IMG/VR virus record: IMGVR_UViG_3300008267_000155
Span: 1 to 40,027 of that record
DNA length: 40,027 bases
From: a virus
Direction: 5' to 3' (one strand)
Part shown: positions 6,725-13,532 of the stretch, one piece after another
Numbering within the stretch: position 1 is the stretch's first letter
Layout: each line of letters starts with the position of its first letter
The notes under the pieces: model-generated
Told to the model about the DNA's origin: nothing
The model's input: only the letters and a program-made list of their open reading frames with translations
Database searches by the model: none
Translations under genes and position numbers: made by a program

Positions 6725-6910
6725 ATGACATCACAAGAAATTTACGAAGTATTGGAATCACATTGGTTAACATTCAAAGAAAACCATGAAAGATTTCAAG
6801 CAAAAGGAGTTAAGAAAGCAGGAGTTATAGCAAGAAAGTCTATCAACGAAATGAAAAAATTAGCAACGAAATATCGTTCAACTCAATTGGCTGAAACTAA
6901 AGCATTGTAA
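6725..6910 (+). CDS. Histone H1-like (Hc1-type) DNA-binding protein
   Basis: A 61-residue basic protein. The segment FQAKGVKKAGVIARKSINEM at 24-43, followed by KKLATKYR, matches the pattern of the Hc1 histone H1-like family (F-x-KG-x-KxAG-x-x-ARK-x-x-x-E-x-KKL-x-x-x-R) found in chlamydiae and widely in Bacteroidota. Such proteins bind and condense DNA. Here it could help compact phage DNA or disturb the host nucleoid. A host-derived origin is plausible, since the family is common in Bacteroidota chromosomes. It has its own late-type motif and is followed after one base by a large virion-type gene. The match is by pattern, not by search. Confidence 0.65.
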   Translation: MTSQEIYEVLESHWLTFKENHERFQAKGVKKAGVIARKSINEMKKLATKYRSTQLAETKAL

Positions 6911-6911
6911 C

Positions 6912-7709
6912 ATGAAAAAAACATTGAATCAACGAGTAGAAACTACATTAAAATTGATGCTTCGAGAACAATCGGAGTTAGAAACTGACAATGCTAGTAA
7001 AGATGCCGTTGATTCGTTGTTTACTCCAGCAGAAGAAAAGTTTTTAGGAAAATTTGATGCCTATGGTAGCACGCATCTAGGCGTCATTTATTCCATTTCT
7101 GATATCGGCGTACGCGAATTTCTAGCTAGAAGCGGCAAAGAATTCAATTTGAATCCAGGAATATTGCTAAATTTGTTAAGACAAGAAGTAATCAAACTAG
7201 TTCCTTATACTGGATGGGGTCGTAATAATGAGTACACCATAGAATTACAGCTTAGCTTGGATGATGTTAAAGGTTTAGGTGCTGCTGACAAAGAAAAAAT
7301 TGAAAAAGGCAAAGGTGGAGGTGCGGAAGGCGGAGCTCCAGGCCCAGGAGGACCAGGTCCAGAAGTAGCTTGGGTAGTAAAATATGGCGACGTTTTGCGA
7401 GAATCTGCAATAATTGCACAAAATTTGCTTGTTGACGGTAAGTCTAAATCAAAATCATCAGACAAATCTGAAAAAATTAAAAAAACAGTAAAAATTATTG
7501 ACGAAGTACCGGCAGAGTATTTAAAAGATTTGAAAAAAATCATTAATCGCATGAAAAATGCACCAAAAACTGCTTCGGAACGCATCGACATGATAGTAGA
7601 CGTAATTTATGCACTTCAAACTTCATTAAAAATGAAGCCAGCAGAGATACGCAAGTCATTTGACCACTATAAAAAGAAAAAATCTTTGCAAGAATTCATA
7701 AAAAGATAA
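6912..7709 (+). CDS. Putative packaged/structural protein with Gly-Pro linker (265 aa)
   Basis: 265 residues. The N-terminus MKKTLNQRVETTLKLMLREQ is a longer variant of the recurrent signal, ending LMLRE with a possible protease site after Glu19. Residues about 30-125 form one unrecognised domain. A Gly/Pro/Ala linker rich in GG and PGPGGPGP at about 135-150 separates it from a Lys-rich helical C-terminal domain (about 160-265). The linker and two-domain layout suit a virion protein. It starts one base after the H1-like gene, so both are likely made together. I cannot name its function. Confidence 0.6.
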   Translation: MKKTLNQRVETTLKLMLREQSELETDNASKDAVDSLFTPAEEKFLGKFDAYGSTHLGVIYSISDIGVREFLARSGKEFNLNPGILLNLLRQEVIKLVPYTGWGRNNEYTIELQLSLDDVKGLGAADKEKIEKGKGGGAEGGAPGPGGPGPEVAWVVKYGDVLRESAIIAQNLLVDGKSKSKSSDKSEKIKKTVKIIDEVPAEYLKDLKKIINRMKNAPKTASERIDMIVDVIYALQTSLKMKPAEIRKSFDHYKKKKSLQEFIKR

Positions 7710-7722
7710 ATTGAACAAATAT

Positions 7723-7757
7723 TTGATTATTCAAATTATTTTATTATATTTATAATA
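7723..7757 (+). promoter_or_regulatory. Promoter with TTG and TATATTTATAATAA elements
   Basis: TTG at 7723-7725, a 19-base spacer and TATATTTA at 7745-7752 continuing ATAATAAG. It fits both the Bacteroidota -33/-7 layout and the late motif, so it could be used by either polymerase form. Confidence 0.6.
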
Positions 7758-7784
7758 AGTTATAAACCTTTAAATTTTTAAAAA

Positions 7785-7994
7785 ATGAGTTATTATACCG
7801 CAAAAGTACAATTAACACAAGAATTCGATACCCCAAAAGGTACAAAAGAGAAAAAAGTCACCGAAACTTATCTAGTAGAAGCTATGTCTGTTACTGAAGC
7901 AGAAGCTAAAGTAGTTAAAGACTTTCAAGGCTACAATTTTGACTTTGAAGTGAAAGCAGTTAATGCAAGTAAAATCATTAAAATTCTAGAATAA
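7785..7994 (+). CDS. Small DUF4494-like protein (69 aa)
   Basis: A 69-residue protein. The pattern of a beta-strand-rich first half (YYTAKVQLTQEFDT, then KVTETYLVEAMSVTEAEAKV) resembles the DUF4494 family, small proteins common in Bacteroidota and their phages, with the typical VTEAEA helix. No function is established for that family to my knowledge. Its promoter lies within 60 bases upstream, and the stop overlaps the next start (TAATG), so it leads a two-gene unit. Confidence 0.6.
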   Translation: MSYYTAKVQLTQEFDTPKGTKEKKVTETYLVEAMSVTEAEAKVVKDFQGYNFDFEVKAVNASKIIKILE

Positions 7995-8269
7995 TGTCTT
8001 ACAAAGTTGGAACTCCCGTTATCGTATCACATGAAGGCGTTAATCATGTAGCTATCATTTTAGACAAGTTTATCGTTAATAAATCTACAATGTATGACAT
8101 CTTGTTTGAGAATAGATCTGCAATGACCATGATAAATACTTCAAAAACCAAGAAAACGTTCATTAACAAAGATTTAACCGAAAAACTTTGTGATTCTGGC
8201 ATCATAACGCCTACTATGAATTATTCTACATTGTTTGAAACAAATCAATTGCCAATTGTTAGAGCGTAA
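7994..8269 (+). CDS. Hypothetical protein (91 aa)
   Basis: A 91-residue protein starting MSYKVGTPVIVSHEGVNHVA, a small beta-barrel-like pattern as in SH3-type or KOW-like domains (short strands, V-G-x-P-V-I-V, H-x-A-I-I-L-D). No catalytic motif is visible. It is coupled to the preceding gene by a one-base overlap. The next gene begins after a 64-base gap. Confidence 0.55.
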   Translation: MSYKVGTPVIVSHEGVNHVAIILDKFIVNKSTMYDILFENRSAMTMINTSKTKKTFINKDLTEKLCDSGIITPTMNYSTLFETNQLPIVRA

Positions 8270-8333
8270 GCCCCGAAATCAAACATGTAATGAACTTATT
8301 TAATCTAAATTATATCTTTTATATCAAAGTTCT

Positions 8334-8999
8334 ATGAATGCCTTAAAAGCACTACAAACTAAAATACAAAAAATCGTATATGGTGACGATCCTGAATATT
8401 CTAGACGAGATTCGTTAATCGCAGGTACCGATCCGGATTACATGTTATATAGCCCAACCGTTGTTGGATACAATAGCACCGCCGAACAAAATTTCTTGTT
8501 TCAAAACTTAATAATGGGGCTAGATGCTACTACATTTACTGTTTTGGATATAGGATGCGGAAGAGGCGATCTTTACGGATATTTGTCTGAAATTCATGAT
8601 CATGTATTTGCATATACCGGATTAGATCATAATCCCATAATGGCAGATTTAGCTAAACAAAAATACGATTTAGACATACAAATTGGGTCATTTGAAAACT
8701 TTGAATTATCTGTGCATGATTGGGTTGTAGCATCCGGATATTTCACACAAAGAAAATGCGAAGATGAAGATGCGGATTTGCAAAAATTATTTACGGATGT
8801 AGAAAAAATGTATCAAGTTGCAAATCACGCTGTTACTTTCAATTTGTTATCGCCAATCAACAATAACATACACGAAGGCTTCTTCTACGTGCATCCTGGA
8901 TTAATAATGGATATGCTTCTAGAAAAATATCAATTCGTTAACATACGACACAATTATTCAAAAGATATATACACAGTAACAATTTATAAACATCAATAA
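8334..8999 (+). CDS. Class I SAM-dependent methyltransferase
   Basis: 221 residues. Motif I is VLDIGCGRGDL at 70-80 and the acidic end of strand 2 is YTGLDHN at 94-100, the signature of a Rossmann-fold methyltransferase using S-adenosylmethionine. No DNA-methylase catalytic motif (NPPY or PC) is seen, so the target is more likely a small molecule, RNA or protein. The first 60 residues are an unassigned helical extension. It is followed after two bases by a small hypothetical gene. Family call firm, substrate unknown. Confidence 0.8.
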   Translation: MNALKALQTKIQKIVYGDDPEYSRRDSLIAGTDPDYMLYSPTVVGYNSTAEQNFLFQNLIMGLDATTFTVLDIGCGRGDLYGYLSEIHDHVFAYTGLDHNPIMADLAKQKYDLDIQIGSFENFELSVHDWVVASGYFTQRKCEDEDADLQKLFTDVEKMYQVANHAVTFNLLSPINNNIHEGFFYVHPGLIMDMLLEKYQFVNIRHNYSKDIYTVTIYKHQ

Positions 9000-9001
9000 A
9001 C

Positions 9002-9388
9002 ATGAAAAGTATCAATCACCCATGGGCAATCAGTGAAAAGTATCAAGAAAGATATGGCGCTATATGGTCTACGTTGGATTTTGTATTTGCTGAAAAGATT
9101 TCAGAAGAAAATTTTAAAACGGATCCGATGAATACTCCAATTGGAGAATTATTCATATACAATCAAAAAATCAACATGTTGTACAAAGATCTAGTTAATT
9201 ATTCTAAATCCGTTAAAACATTAATGGACGAAGCATATATTACAGGAACTAAAAATGACACATATGATGTTCGTATAAAATCACAAACATTTTCTTTGAA
9301 ACGTCACGAACTAAGAAAATTAGTTGAAACTTTGTCAGAAGCTACATCATCTTCGATGCGGGCATATGAGTTAGGTTTATATTTATAA
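9002..9388 (+). CDS. Hypothetical protein (128 aa)
   Basis: A 128-residue, mostly helical protein, unrecognised (starts MKSINHPWAISEKYQERYG). It follows the methyltransferase gene after two bases. Its last codons (L-Y-L-stop) are written within a late-promoter-like motif that serves the following gene, so coding and regulatory sequence overlap there. Confidence 0.55.
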   Translation: MKSINHPWAISEKYQERYGAIWSTLDFVFAEKISEENFKTDPMNTPIGELFIYNQKINMLYKDLVNYSKSVKTLMDEAYITGTKNDTYDVRIKSQTFSLKRHELRKLVETLSEATSSSMRAYELGLYL

Positions 9389-9392
9389 TAAA
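9379..9392 (+). promoter_or_regulatory. Late-promoter-like motif ATATTTATAATAAA overlapping a stop codon
   Basis: An exact match to the consensus, lying across the stop of the preceding gene and ending three bases before the ATG at 9395. Confidence 0.5.
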
Positions 9393-9394
9393 AG

Positions 9395-9559
9395 ATGGAT
9401 ATCTATACATACGCATATAAAACAGATTCTAACCAAGAAATATTAGGATCTGTTCATGCGGAATGTTTGGATGAAGCCGTTGCAAAAATTGCTATTATAA
9501 AACATTTAAATGAAACACAAATTCTAGATTTATTTACAATACAAAGAGCAAAGCTATGA
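9395..9559 (+). CDS. Small hypothetical protein (54 aa)
   Basis: A 54-codon frame from ATG at 9395 to TGA at 9557-9559. The product begins MDIYTYAYKTDSNQEILGSV and has an HAECLDEAVAKIA helix, a compact beta-alpha pattern. The stop overlaps the following start (ATGA), which indicates translational coupling, and a late-type motif lies immediately upstream. These features and the lack of any competing frame make it a likely real gene. No function can be assigned. Confidence 0.65.
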   Translation: MDIYTYAYKTDSNQEILGSVHAECLDEAVAKIAIIKHLNETQILDLFTIQRAKL

Positions 9560-9993
9560 AAACAATGTTCTCTTATATACGCGTAAATTATTCAGAATAT
9601 CAGTATTATTTAACTCTTTCTGAATCTGAACAACTTGCATATTTGTTTGACATTTATGCAGCTGAACAAAACAAACAAAGCGGATTAGATTTAAGCACAT
9701 TTTTTGATTCGGTTAAACAATACATAATTGAAGAAGAATCGCATCCTATTATTTCATATGACGATTCGATGCAAGATGTAGACCGTGTCGATATAATGAT
9801 TGATGATGAAAATATCATGATCGAATCTAATAGTCTCAAAGCAATGCGTCATGTAATTTATAAATTTGTTGAATCCGGATACATTCTTCGAAGAGACATC
9901 ATGATGGAAAAATCATTCCGGAAAGACAAAATTACTAGATATCTACGGATATTTCGCATCATAGATTTTTACGTAGGAATATGCACTAATTAA
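9556..9993 (+). CDS. Hypothetical protein (145 aa)
   Basis: A 145-residue acidic protein, unrecognised. The start overlaps the preceding stop (ATGA). A helical region (YYLTLSESEQLAYLFDIYAA) is followed by an Asp-rich stretch around 75-90 and a basic helical C-terminus ending YVGICTN. No catalytic or metal motif is evident. It lies six bases before the dual-frame locus. Confidence 0.55.
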   Translation: MKTMFSYIRVNYSEYQYYLTLSESEQLAYLFDIYAAEQNKQSGLDLSTFFDSVKQYIIEEESHPIISYDDSMQDVDRVDIMIDDENIMIESNSLKAMRHVIYKFVESGYILRRDIMMEKSFRKDKITRYLRIFRIIDFYVGICTN

Positions 9994-9999
9994 GCATTA

Positions 10000-10605
10000 A
10001 TGGCAAAAAAACAAAAAGTTTCCGATAAAATACAAGCAAAATTCAATAAACCGCAATTTCAACCAGGAGATGCGGTTTTCTTTTTTTGGATGGGACAAAA
10101 ACAATATGGTTATGTTACGAAAACAAAACAAAACTCGTGGGGCGTTCAATATACTGTGGAATCATGTGAAGGGGTTCGTTATCCGTGTGGTATACAAATT
10201 CAAAACGTCAAAACCGATTATCACGTCGGATATATCTATTACGAAGACACCCGAGAACTTGGAAACGAAGAAATCCAACGACGAATTGCAACAATCAAAG
10301 AAGCTGACCGAATTTCTAAAAACTACAGAAGGCCAACAATTACAAGCGCAATTGACAATACAGACAGCAGAACAAGCAATGCAGATAATAACGGAACGGA
10401 TAATAAAACTAGAAAAACACGAAACGGCGTTGGCAATGATGTATCATCTAGCATTATCAGAACTGACTCAAACAATTCAAAGAAACGAAAACAAACTAGA
10501 AAATCTACGTTGGAAGACGCAAAAACTCAAACTGGAAAATCTACGTTGGAAGATGCAATACAACGACAACGAGATTTTTTAAATGGTTTCGTTAAAAAAA
10601 ATTAA
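10000..10605 (+). CDS. SH3-like-domain protein, frame A of a dual-coding locus (201 aa)
   Basis: 201 residues. Residues 1-85 look like a small beta-barrel (PGDAVFFFWMGQKQYGYV at 22-39), as in SH3-like or KOW modules, with a helix at about 86-106 (NEEIQRRIATIKEADRIS). From about residue 108 the sequence becomes low-complexity Thr/Asn/Ser/Arg/Lys, with the unit KSTLEDA written twice. From about 10260 onward the +1 frame encodes a far more protein-like coiled coil, so either two genes overlap or a frameshift joins them. The 3' end converges on the reverse-strand 689-residue gene, 15 bases away. Confidence 0.65.
   Translation: MAKKQKVSDKIQAKFNKPQFQPGDAVFFFWMGQKQYGYVTKTKQNSWGVQYTVESCEGVRYPCGIQIQNVKTDYHVGYIYYEDTRELGNEEIQRRIATIKEADRISKNYRRPTITSAIDNTDSRTSNADNNGTDNKTRKTRNGVGNDVSSSIIRTDSNNSKKRKQTRKSTLEDAKTQTGKSTLEDAIQRQRDFLNGFVKKN
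10262..10582 (+). CDS. Overlapping +1-frame coiled-coil protein or frameshift extension
   Basis: The +1 frame is open from 10070 or earlier to a stop at 10580-10582. From about 10262 (a TTG codon, taken as the approximate start) its product looks genuinely protein-like: helical, with QLQAQLTIQTAEQAMQIITE, KLEKHETALAMMYHLALSEL and a repeated KLENLRWK. Frame A in the same stretch is low-complexity. The sequence can be made by internal initiation (ATG at 10070, or TTG near 10262) or by a +1 ribosomal shift near CTAAAAAC at about 10316-10323. A sequencing error in the A-run is the alternative. The start is uncertain. Confidence 0.5.
   Translation, partial: ETKKSNDELQQSKKLTEFLKTTEGQQLQAQLTIQTAEQAMQIITERIIKLEKHETALAMMYHLALSELTQTIQRNENKLENLRWKTQKLKLENLRWKMQYNDNEIF
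10499..10553 (+). repeat. 19-base direct repeat within the dual-coding locus
   Basis: GAAAATCTACGTTGGAAGA occurs at 10499-10517 and 10535-10553, offset 36 bases. It writes KSTLEDA twice in one frame and ENLRWK twice in the other. A 12-codon duplication preserves both frames. Confidence 0.75.
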
Positions 10606-10620
10606 TTAATTTACGTTTTT

Positions 10621-12690
10621 TTAAGTTCTTATTATCGATTGAGTACGATAGTTATATTTTGCCAACGGATTTACGTTTTGTAAATAATATCGATCGGTTA
10701 AATTTAATTTCTCAAATTGTTCTGGCGTTACGTTTGGATATTGAGATGCCCATTGCGCACGTGTCATTGATTGAGCCCCGGTGCTAGCAGCAGCGCCAGC
10801 TTGTGTTGCGGAAGTACCTTTTGGTATTCCCGTTTTCCATATGTCTAATAAAGCTAAATATTCTTTTTCTAAGGTATCTGGAGTTAAATTACGTAACATT
10901 TTAATTGCTTCTTTTGGACTAAGTTCTCCCATACGAACTAAATACAATATTTTATCAATTTCTCCTTGAGATCTTACTACGCATGCGCGAGTCATGTTTT
11001 CAAGTTCCGTTTTAGTTAAAGTGATTCCGTACTTCTCTAAAGCTTTTAATCCTTTGTCAGTACCTAGCATTTCTCTCCATTTTTTGAAGCTAAATCCGTT
11101 TTTCCATAATGCACCCCATCCGTCTTTTGCGCTAAATCCTAGTATTGAAGTTAATAATCCTTTTCCAGATTTATAACTAGCATATACCGCTAATCCGCTT
11201 AGTGCAAGAGTTCCCCACAATACTATATCCGATGTACCTACAATACTTTCTTCAGCTATAGCAGCTGCACGATCTTCGTTAGCTTGTTGCAATGCTTCGT
11301 CATAACTCCATTCTTTTTCTTCAAGTAATTTTATCGTATTAGTGTTTTTGAGTATTGAAGATAATTTTAAGTCAGTTGCAACGTTTTCAAATCTAACATA
11401 TGCAGCTGGTGCTTTAGTCGAAGCATTAATTTTAAAATAATCAGCTATGTCTTTAGCCGCTTTTTTAAACATTGCGTCTGCTTCTGCCGCCGATGGTTTA
11501 GTTGCTAATCGCAATGCTTTATCGGTTGCACTTATTACCTGCGTTTGTGTAATAAAATCTATAATAGTTTTGCCGACGTAACTATTAGATGTCTTTGATC
11601 CAAAAGAAATAAGAGATTTTAAAAACTCTTTTTGATTGGCTATCGTCAAATTTTGAAATTTTTCCACAGCTTTTTTTGCAATGTTTGAATTTTTTAATTG
11701 TTTAACAAATTCTCCCATTATTTTTGTAACAATTTCAACTTGAGACTTACTAAAAAACTTTACTGCTGCCAATTCTGCTGGTAACAATTTAACTGCTACG
11801 GCCGCGCCTTTTTCCGTAACCTTTGCCGCCAAATCTCCTAATTTCATCAACGCTTTTTGACTTAATTTTATAGCACCGCCGCCACTAACAGTAGGTATAG
11901 CAGCAAACGCGACACGCATTCCTGCATTATAGAAATCTCCTTTAAAAGCAAATACAGATGCATTTATTAAATCTACCACAGAAGATGCCACCCACCCTAT
12001 GAATGGAAGTACATCTAAACTTAGAGATACTAAATCTAAAACATCATTCATATTAACGGCCATTGCAAATCCTTTCGGACCAAACATGCCATGAGTTACA
12101 TCGACATGTTGTTCAATGTCTGCACTACCTCTTCCGTAAATTAAATCTAGATATTCGTCTTTTTTCGTTTGCGGCATCCATGATTGTCGATAAATCCAAT
12201 TGGCTAGTTTTTTAGTAATAGCAGCATCTCCGCCAGGATCCGAATCGCCAGGTGATAATCCTCCAAAATAATTGTTACTTACTAAGTAAGAAGCTAACGT
12301 TTTTCCGTATCGTTTTTGAAAATATTCTTCTACAAATTCCCAATCTTCTAAATTTTTTATTGATGTGATTTGATCATATGCTTCTTGTTCATCATCATAT
12401 ATATATCCTTTTGAATTGTATATGATATCTGCAATGTCTGCTAACATTTCTTCTCTTGTACGAGCCAATGGATTTTTCTTAAGAGCCGATGGTTTGACAA
12501 CTTTTGTGGCATCTTGTCCAATTGCTTTTTCTATTCCTGCTAATCTAGGATCTAATTCGTATTCGCCATCCTTATTCGGCCCGGTTTTGGTAAGATAATT
12601 ATCTATAGAAGATTTGTATCCAGCAACTCGTTTCATTATTGGAACATCATCTTCATTCAACAAGTCCCTAAGTTTTATGTTTTTTGCCAT
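10621..12690 (-). CDS. Large putative ejected protein with hydrophobic segments (689 aa)
   Basis: 689 residues. The start MAKNIKLRDLLNEDD is a variant of the recurrent N-terminal signal (LLNE, possible cleavage after Glu13). A strongly hydrophobic stretch at about 215-270 (LVSLSLDVLPFIGWVASSVV, then a second helix pair ending SGGGA) resembles the pre-toxin or membrane-inserting segments of polymorphic toxins. Another hydrophobic helix lies near 495-515 (IVLWGTLALSGLAVYASY). The rest is helical and Ala/Lys-rich. I suggest a head-packaged protein that enters or crosses the host membrane with the DNA, like the internal core proteins of podoviruses in role only. No enzyme motif is visible. It is a monocistronic reverse gene with a late-type motif upstream. 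Confidence 0.6.
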   Translation of the reverse strand: MAKNIKLRDLLNEDDVPIMKRVAGYKSSIDNYLTKTGPNKDGEYELDPRLAGIEKAIGQDATKVVKPSALKKNPLARTREEMLADIADIIYNSKGYIYDDEQEAYDQITSIKNLEDWEFVEEYFQKRYGKTLASYLVSNNYFGGLSPGDSDPGGDAAITKKLANWIYRQSWMPQTKKDEYLDLIYGRGSADIEQHVDVTHGMFGPKGFAMAVNMNDVLDLVSLSLDVLPFIGWVASSVVDLINASVFAFKGDFYNAGMRVAFAAIPTVSGGGAIKLSQKALMKLGDLAAKVTEKGAAVAVKLLPAELAAVKFFSKSQVEIVTKIMGEFVKQLKNSNIAKKAVEKFQNLTIANQKEFLKSLISFGSKTSNSYVGKTIIDFITQTQVISATDKALRLATKPSAAEADAMFKKAAKDIADYFKINASTKAPAAYVRFENVATDLKLSSILKNTNTIKLLEEKEWSYDEALQQANEDRAAAIAEESIVGTSDIVLWGTLALSGLAVYASYKSGKGLLTSILGFSAKDGWGALWKNGFSFKKWREMLGTDKGLKALEKYGITLTKTELENMTRACVVRSQGEIDKILYLVRMGELSPKEAIKMLRNLTPDTLEKEYLALLDIWKTGIPKGTSATQAGAAASTGAQSMTRAQWASQYPNVTPEQFEKLNLTDRYYLQNVNPLAKYNYRTQSIIRT

Positions 12691-12710
12691 GCTTGTACGT
12701 TGGTTTATTT

Positions 12711-12724
12711 TTAAATAAATATTC
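12711..12724 (-). promoter_or_regulatory. Late-promoter-like motif for the 689-residue gene
   Basis: On the reverse strand this reads GAATATTTATTTAA, a variant of the late motif, about 20 bases before the start at 12690. Confidence 0.5.
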
Positions 12725-12746
12725 GCAAAAAATATTTTAATGAAAT

Positions 12747-12777
12747 TTGGAATCGTGCTGAATATTCATTATATTTA
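12747..12777 (+). promoter_or_regulatory. Bacteroidota-type promoter of the CAP-domain secreted protein
   Basis: TTG (12747-12749), a 20-base spacer, TATATTTA (12770-12777), then TAGTATAATAAGAGAGTTATTC leading to the start. The same unit recurs at 16329 and 17721 before the other two secreted proteins. Confidence 0.7.
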
Positions 12778-12816
12778 TAGTATAATAAGAGAGTTATTCA
12801 TTTAAAATTTATCGTT

Positions 12817-13473
12817 ATGAAAAAGTTAATTTTTGTTTTTGGTATACTAATTACCGTAACGGCTTTTGGACAAACTGCAAAATTCAAATTAACCGATACA
12901 ACGGGTAGATGGAATACGGGTAATGATTATTTAGATTCATTAAAACAAGAATTCATCCAGGAAGAAATTGTTAAACAATTAAATGCAATTAGAGTAGCAG
13001 ACGAAATGAAACCTTTAGTATTAGATACGGGATTGCGGCCTGCGGCCATTCATAATGCTACATACAATGCTTGGTGTTTTAAAAATAAAATTTATCAGCC
13101 AACAGATCCGAAATGTATCATGACGCACGAACAATACGTCGATATGCCAAATTTTGATGAAATACCAGAACCATTTCAAAGAATTAAACTTTTAGATCGT
13201 AGTAGATTTCAATCTATGACTGAAGAATTAACAGAAGTGGCAATTTCAAATATTCAAGGCACGGATACTTATCAAAAGAGAGTAACTCACGTTTTAAATA
13301 ATTATAAAGCATGTTATGATGGTCATTGGAAATCTATGACAAAAAATACAAAATGGGATGCTATTTATGTTTATTTTGACATTAATTATTCAGATAATTA
13401 CGATTCGCAAAATGCTATTGTGTATGTAATTCTTGGAAGTTATGCAGATGGTTCTTGGGAATCTGATTTTTAA
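12817..13473 (+). CDS. Secreted CAP/SCP-domain protein (218 aa)
   Basis: 218 residues. A signal peptide covers residues 1 to about 18 (MKKLIFVFGILITVTAFGQ, cleavage before or near Gln19). The region at about 54-84 (QLNAIRVADEMKPLVLDTGL and following AAIHNAT) fits the start of a CAP/SCP domain, with His79 in the conserved position, and GHWKSMTK with IYVYFDINY later fits the second conserved segment. CAP proteins are secreted; their activities vary. The protein would be exported to the host periplasm or outside during infection. It is a single-gene unit with a strong host-type promoter and a terminator, in opposite orientation to both neighbours, as in an accessory (moron) gene. Confidence 0.7.
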   Translation: MKKLIFVFGILITVTAFGQTAKFKLTDTTGRWNTGNDYLDSLKQEFIQEEIVKQLNAIRVADEMKPLVLDTGLRPAAIHNATYNAWCFKNKIYQPTDPKCIMTHEQYVDMPNFDEIPEPFQRIKLLDRSRFQSMTEELTEVAISNIQGTDTYQKRVTHVLNNYKACYDGHWKSMTKNTKWDAIYVYFDINYSDNYDSQNAIVYVILGSYADGSWESDF

Positions 13474-13482
13474 ATCATGAAA

Positions 13483-13508
13483 AATGGGGTTTGTATTTAA
13501 ACCCCATT
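13483..13508. terminator. Bidirectional terminator hairpin between convergent genes
   Basis: AATGGGGTTT (13483-13492) pairs with AAACCCCATT (13499-13508) around a 6-base loop. It lies between the convergent CAP gene and the 474-residue reverse gene and may act on both, though T tracts are short. Confidence 0.6.
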
Positions 13509-13532
13509 ACGTATTGTTTAGAAAGACGTTAT

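Noticed and set aside
10621-12690. Tape-measure protein
   Set aside because: It is short, on the opposite strand and far from the tail genes, and carries the packaging-type start.
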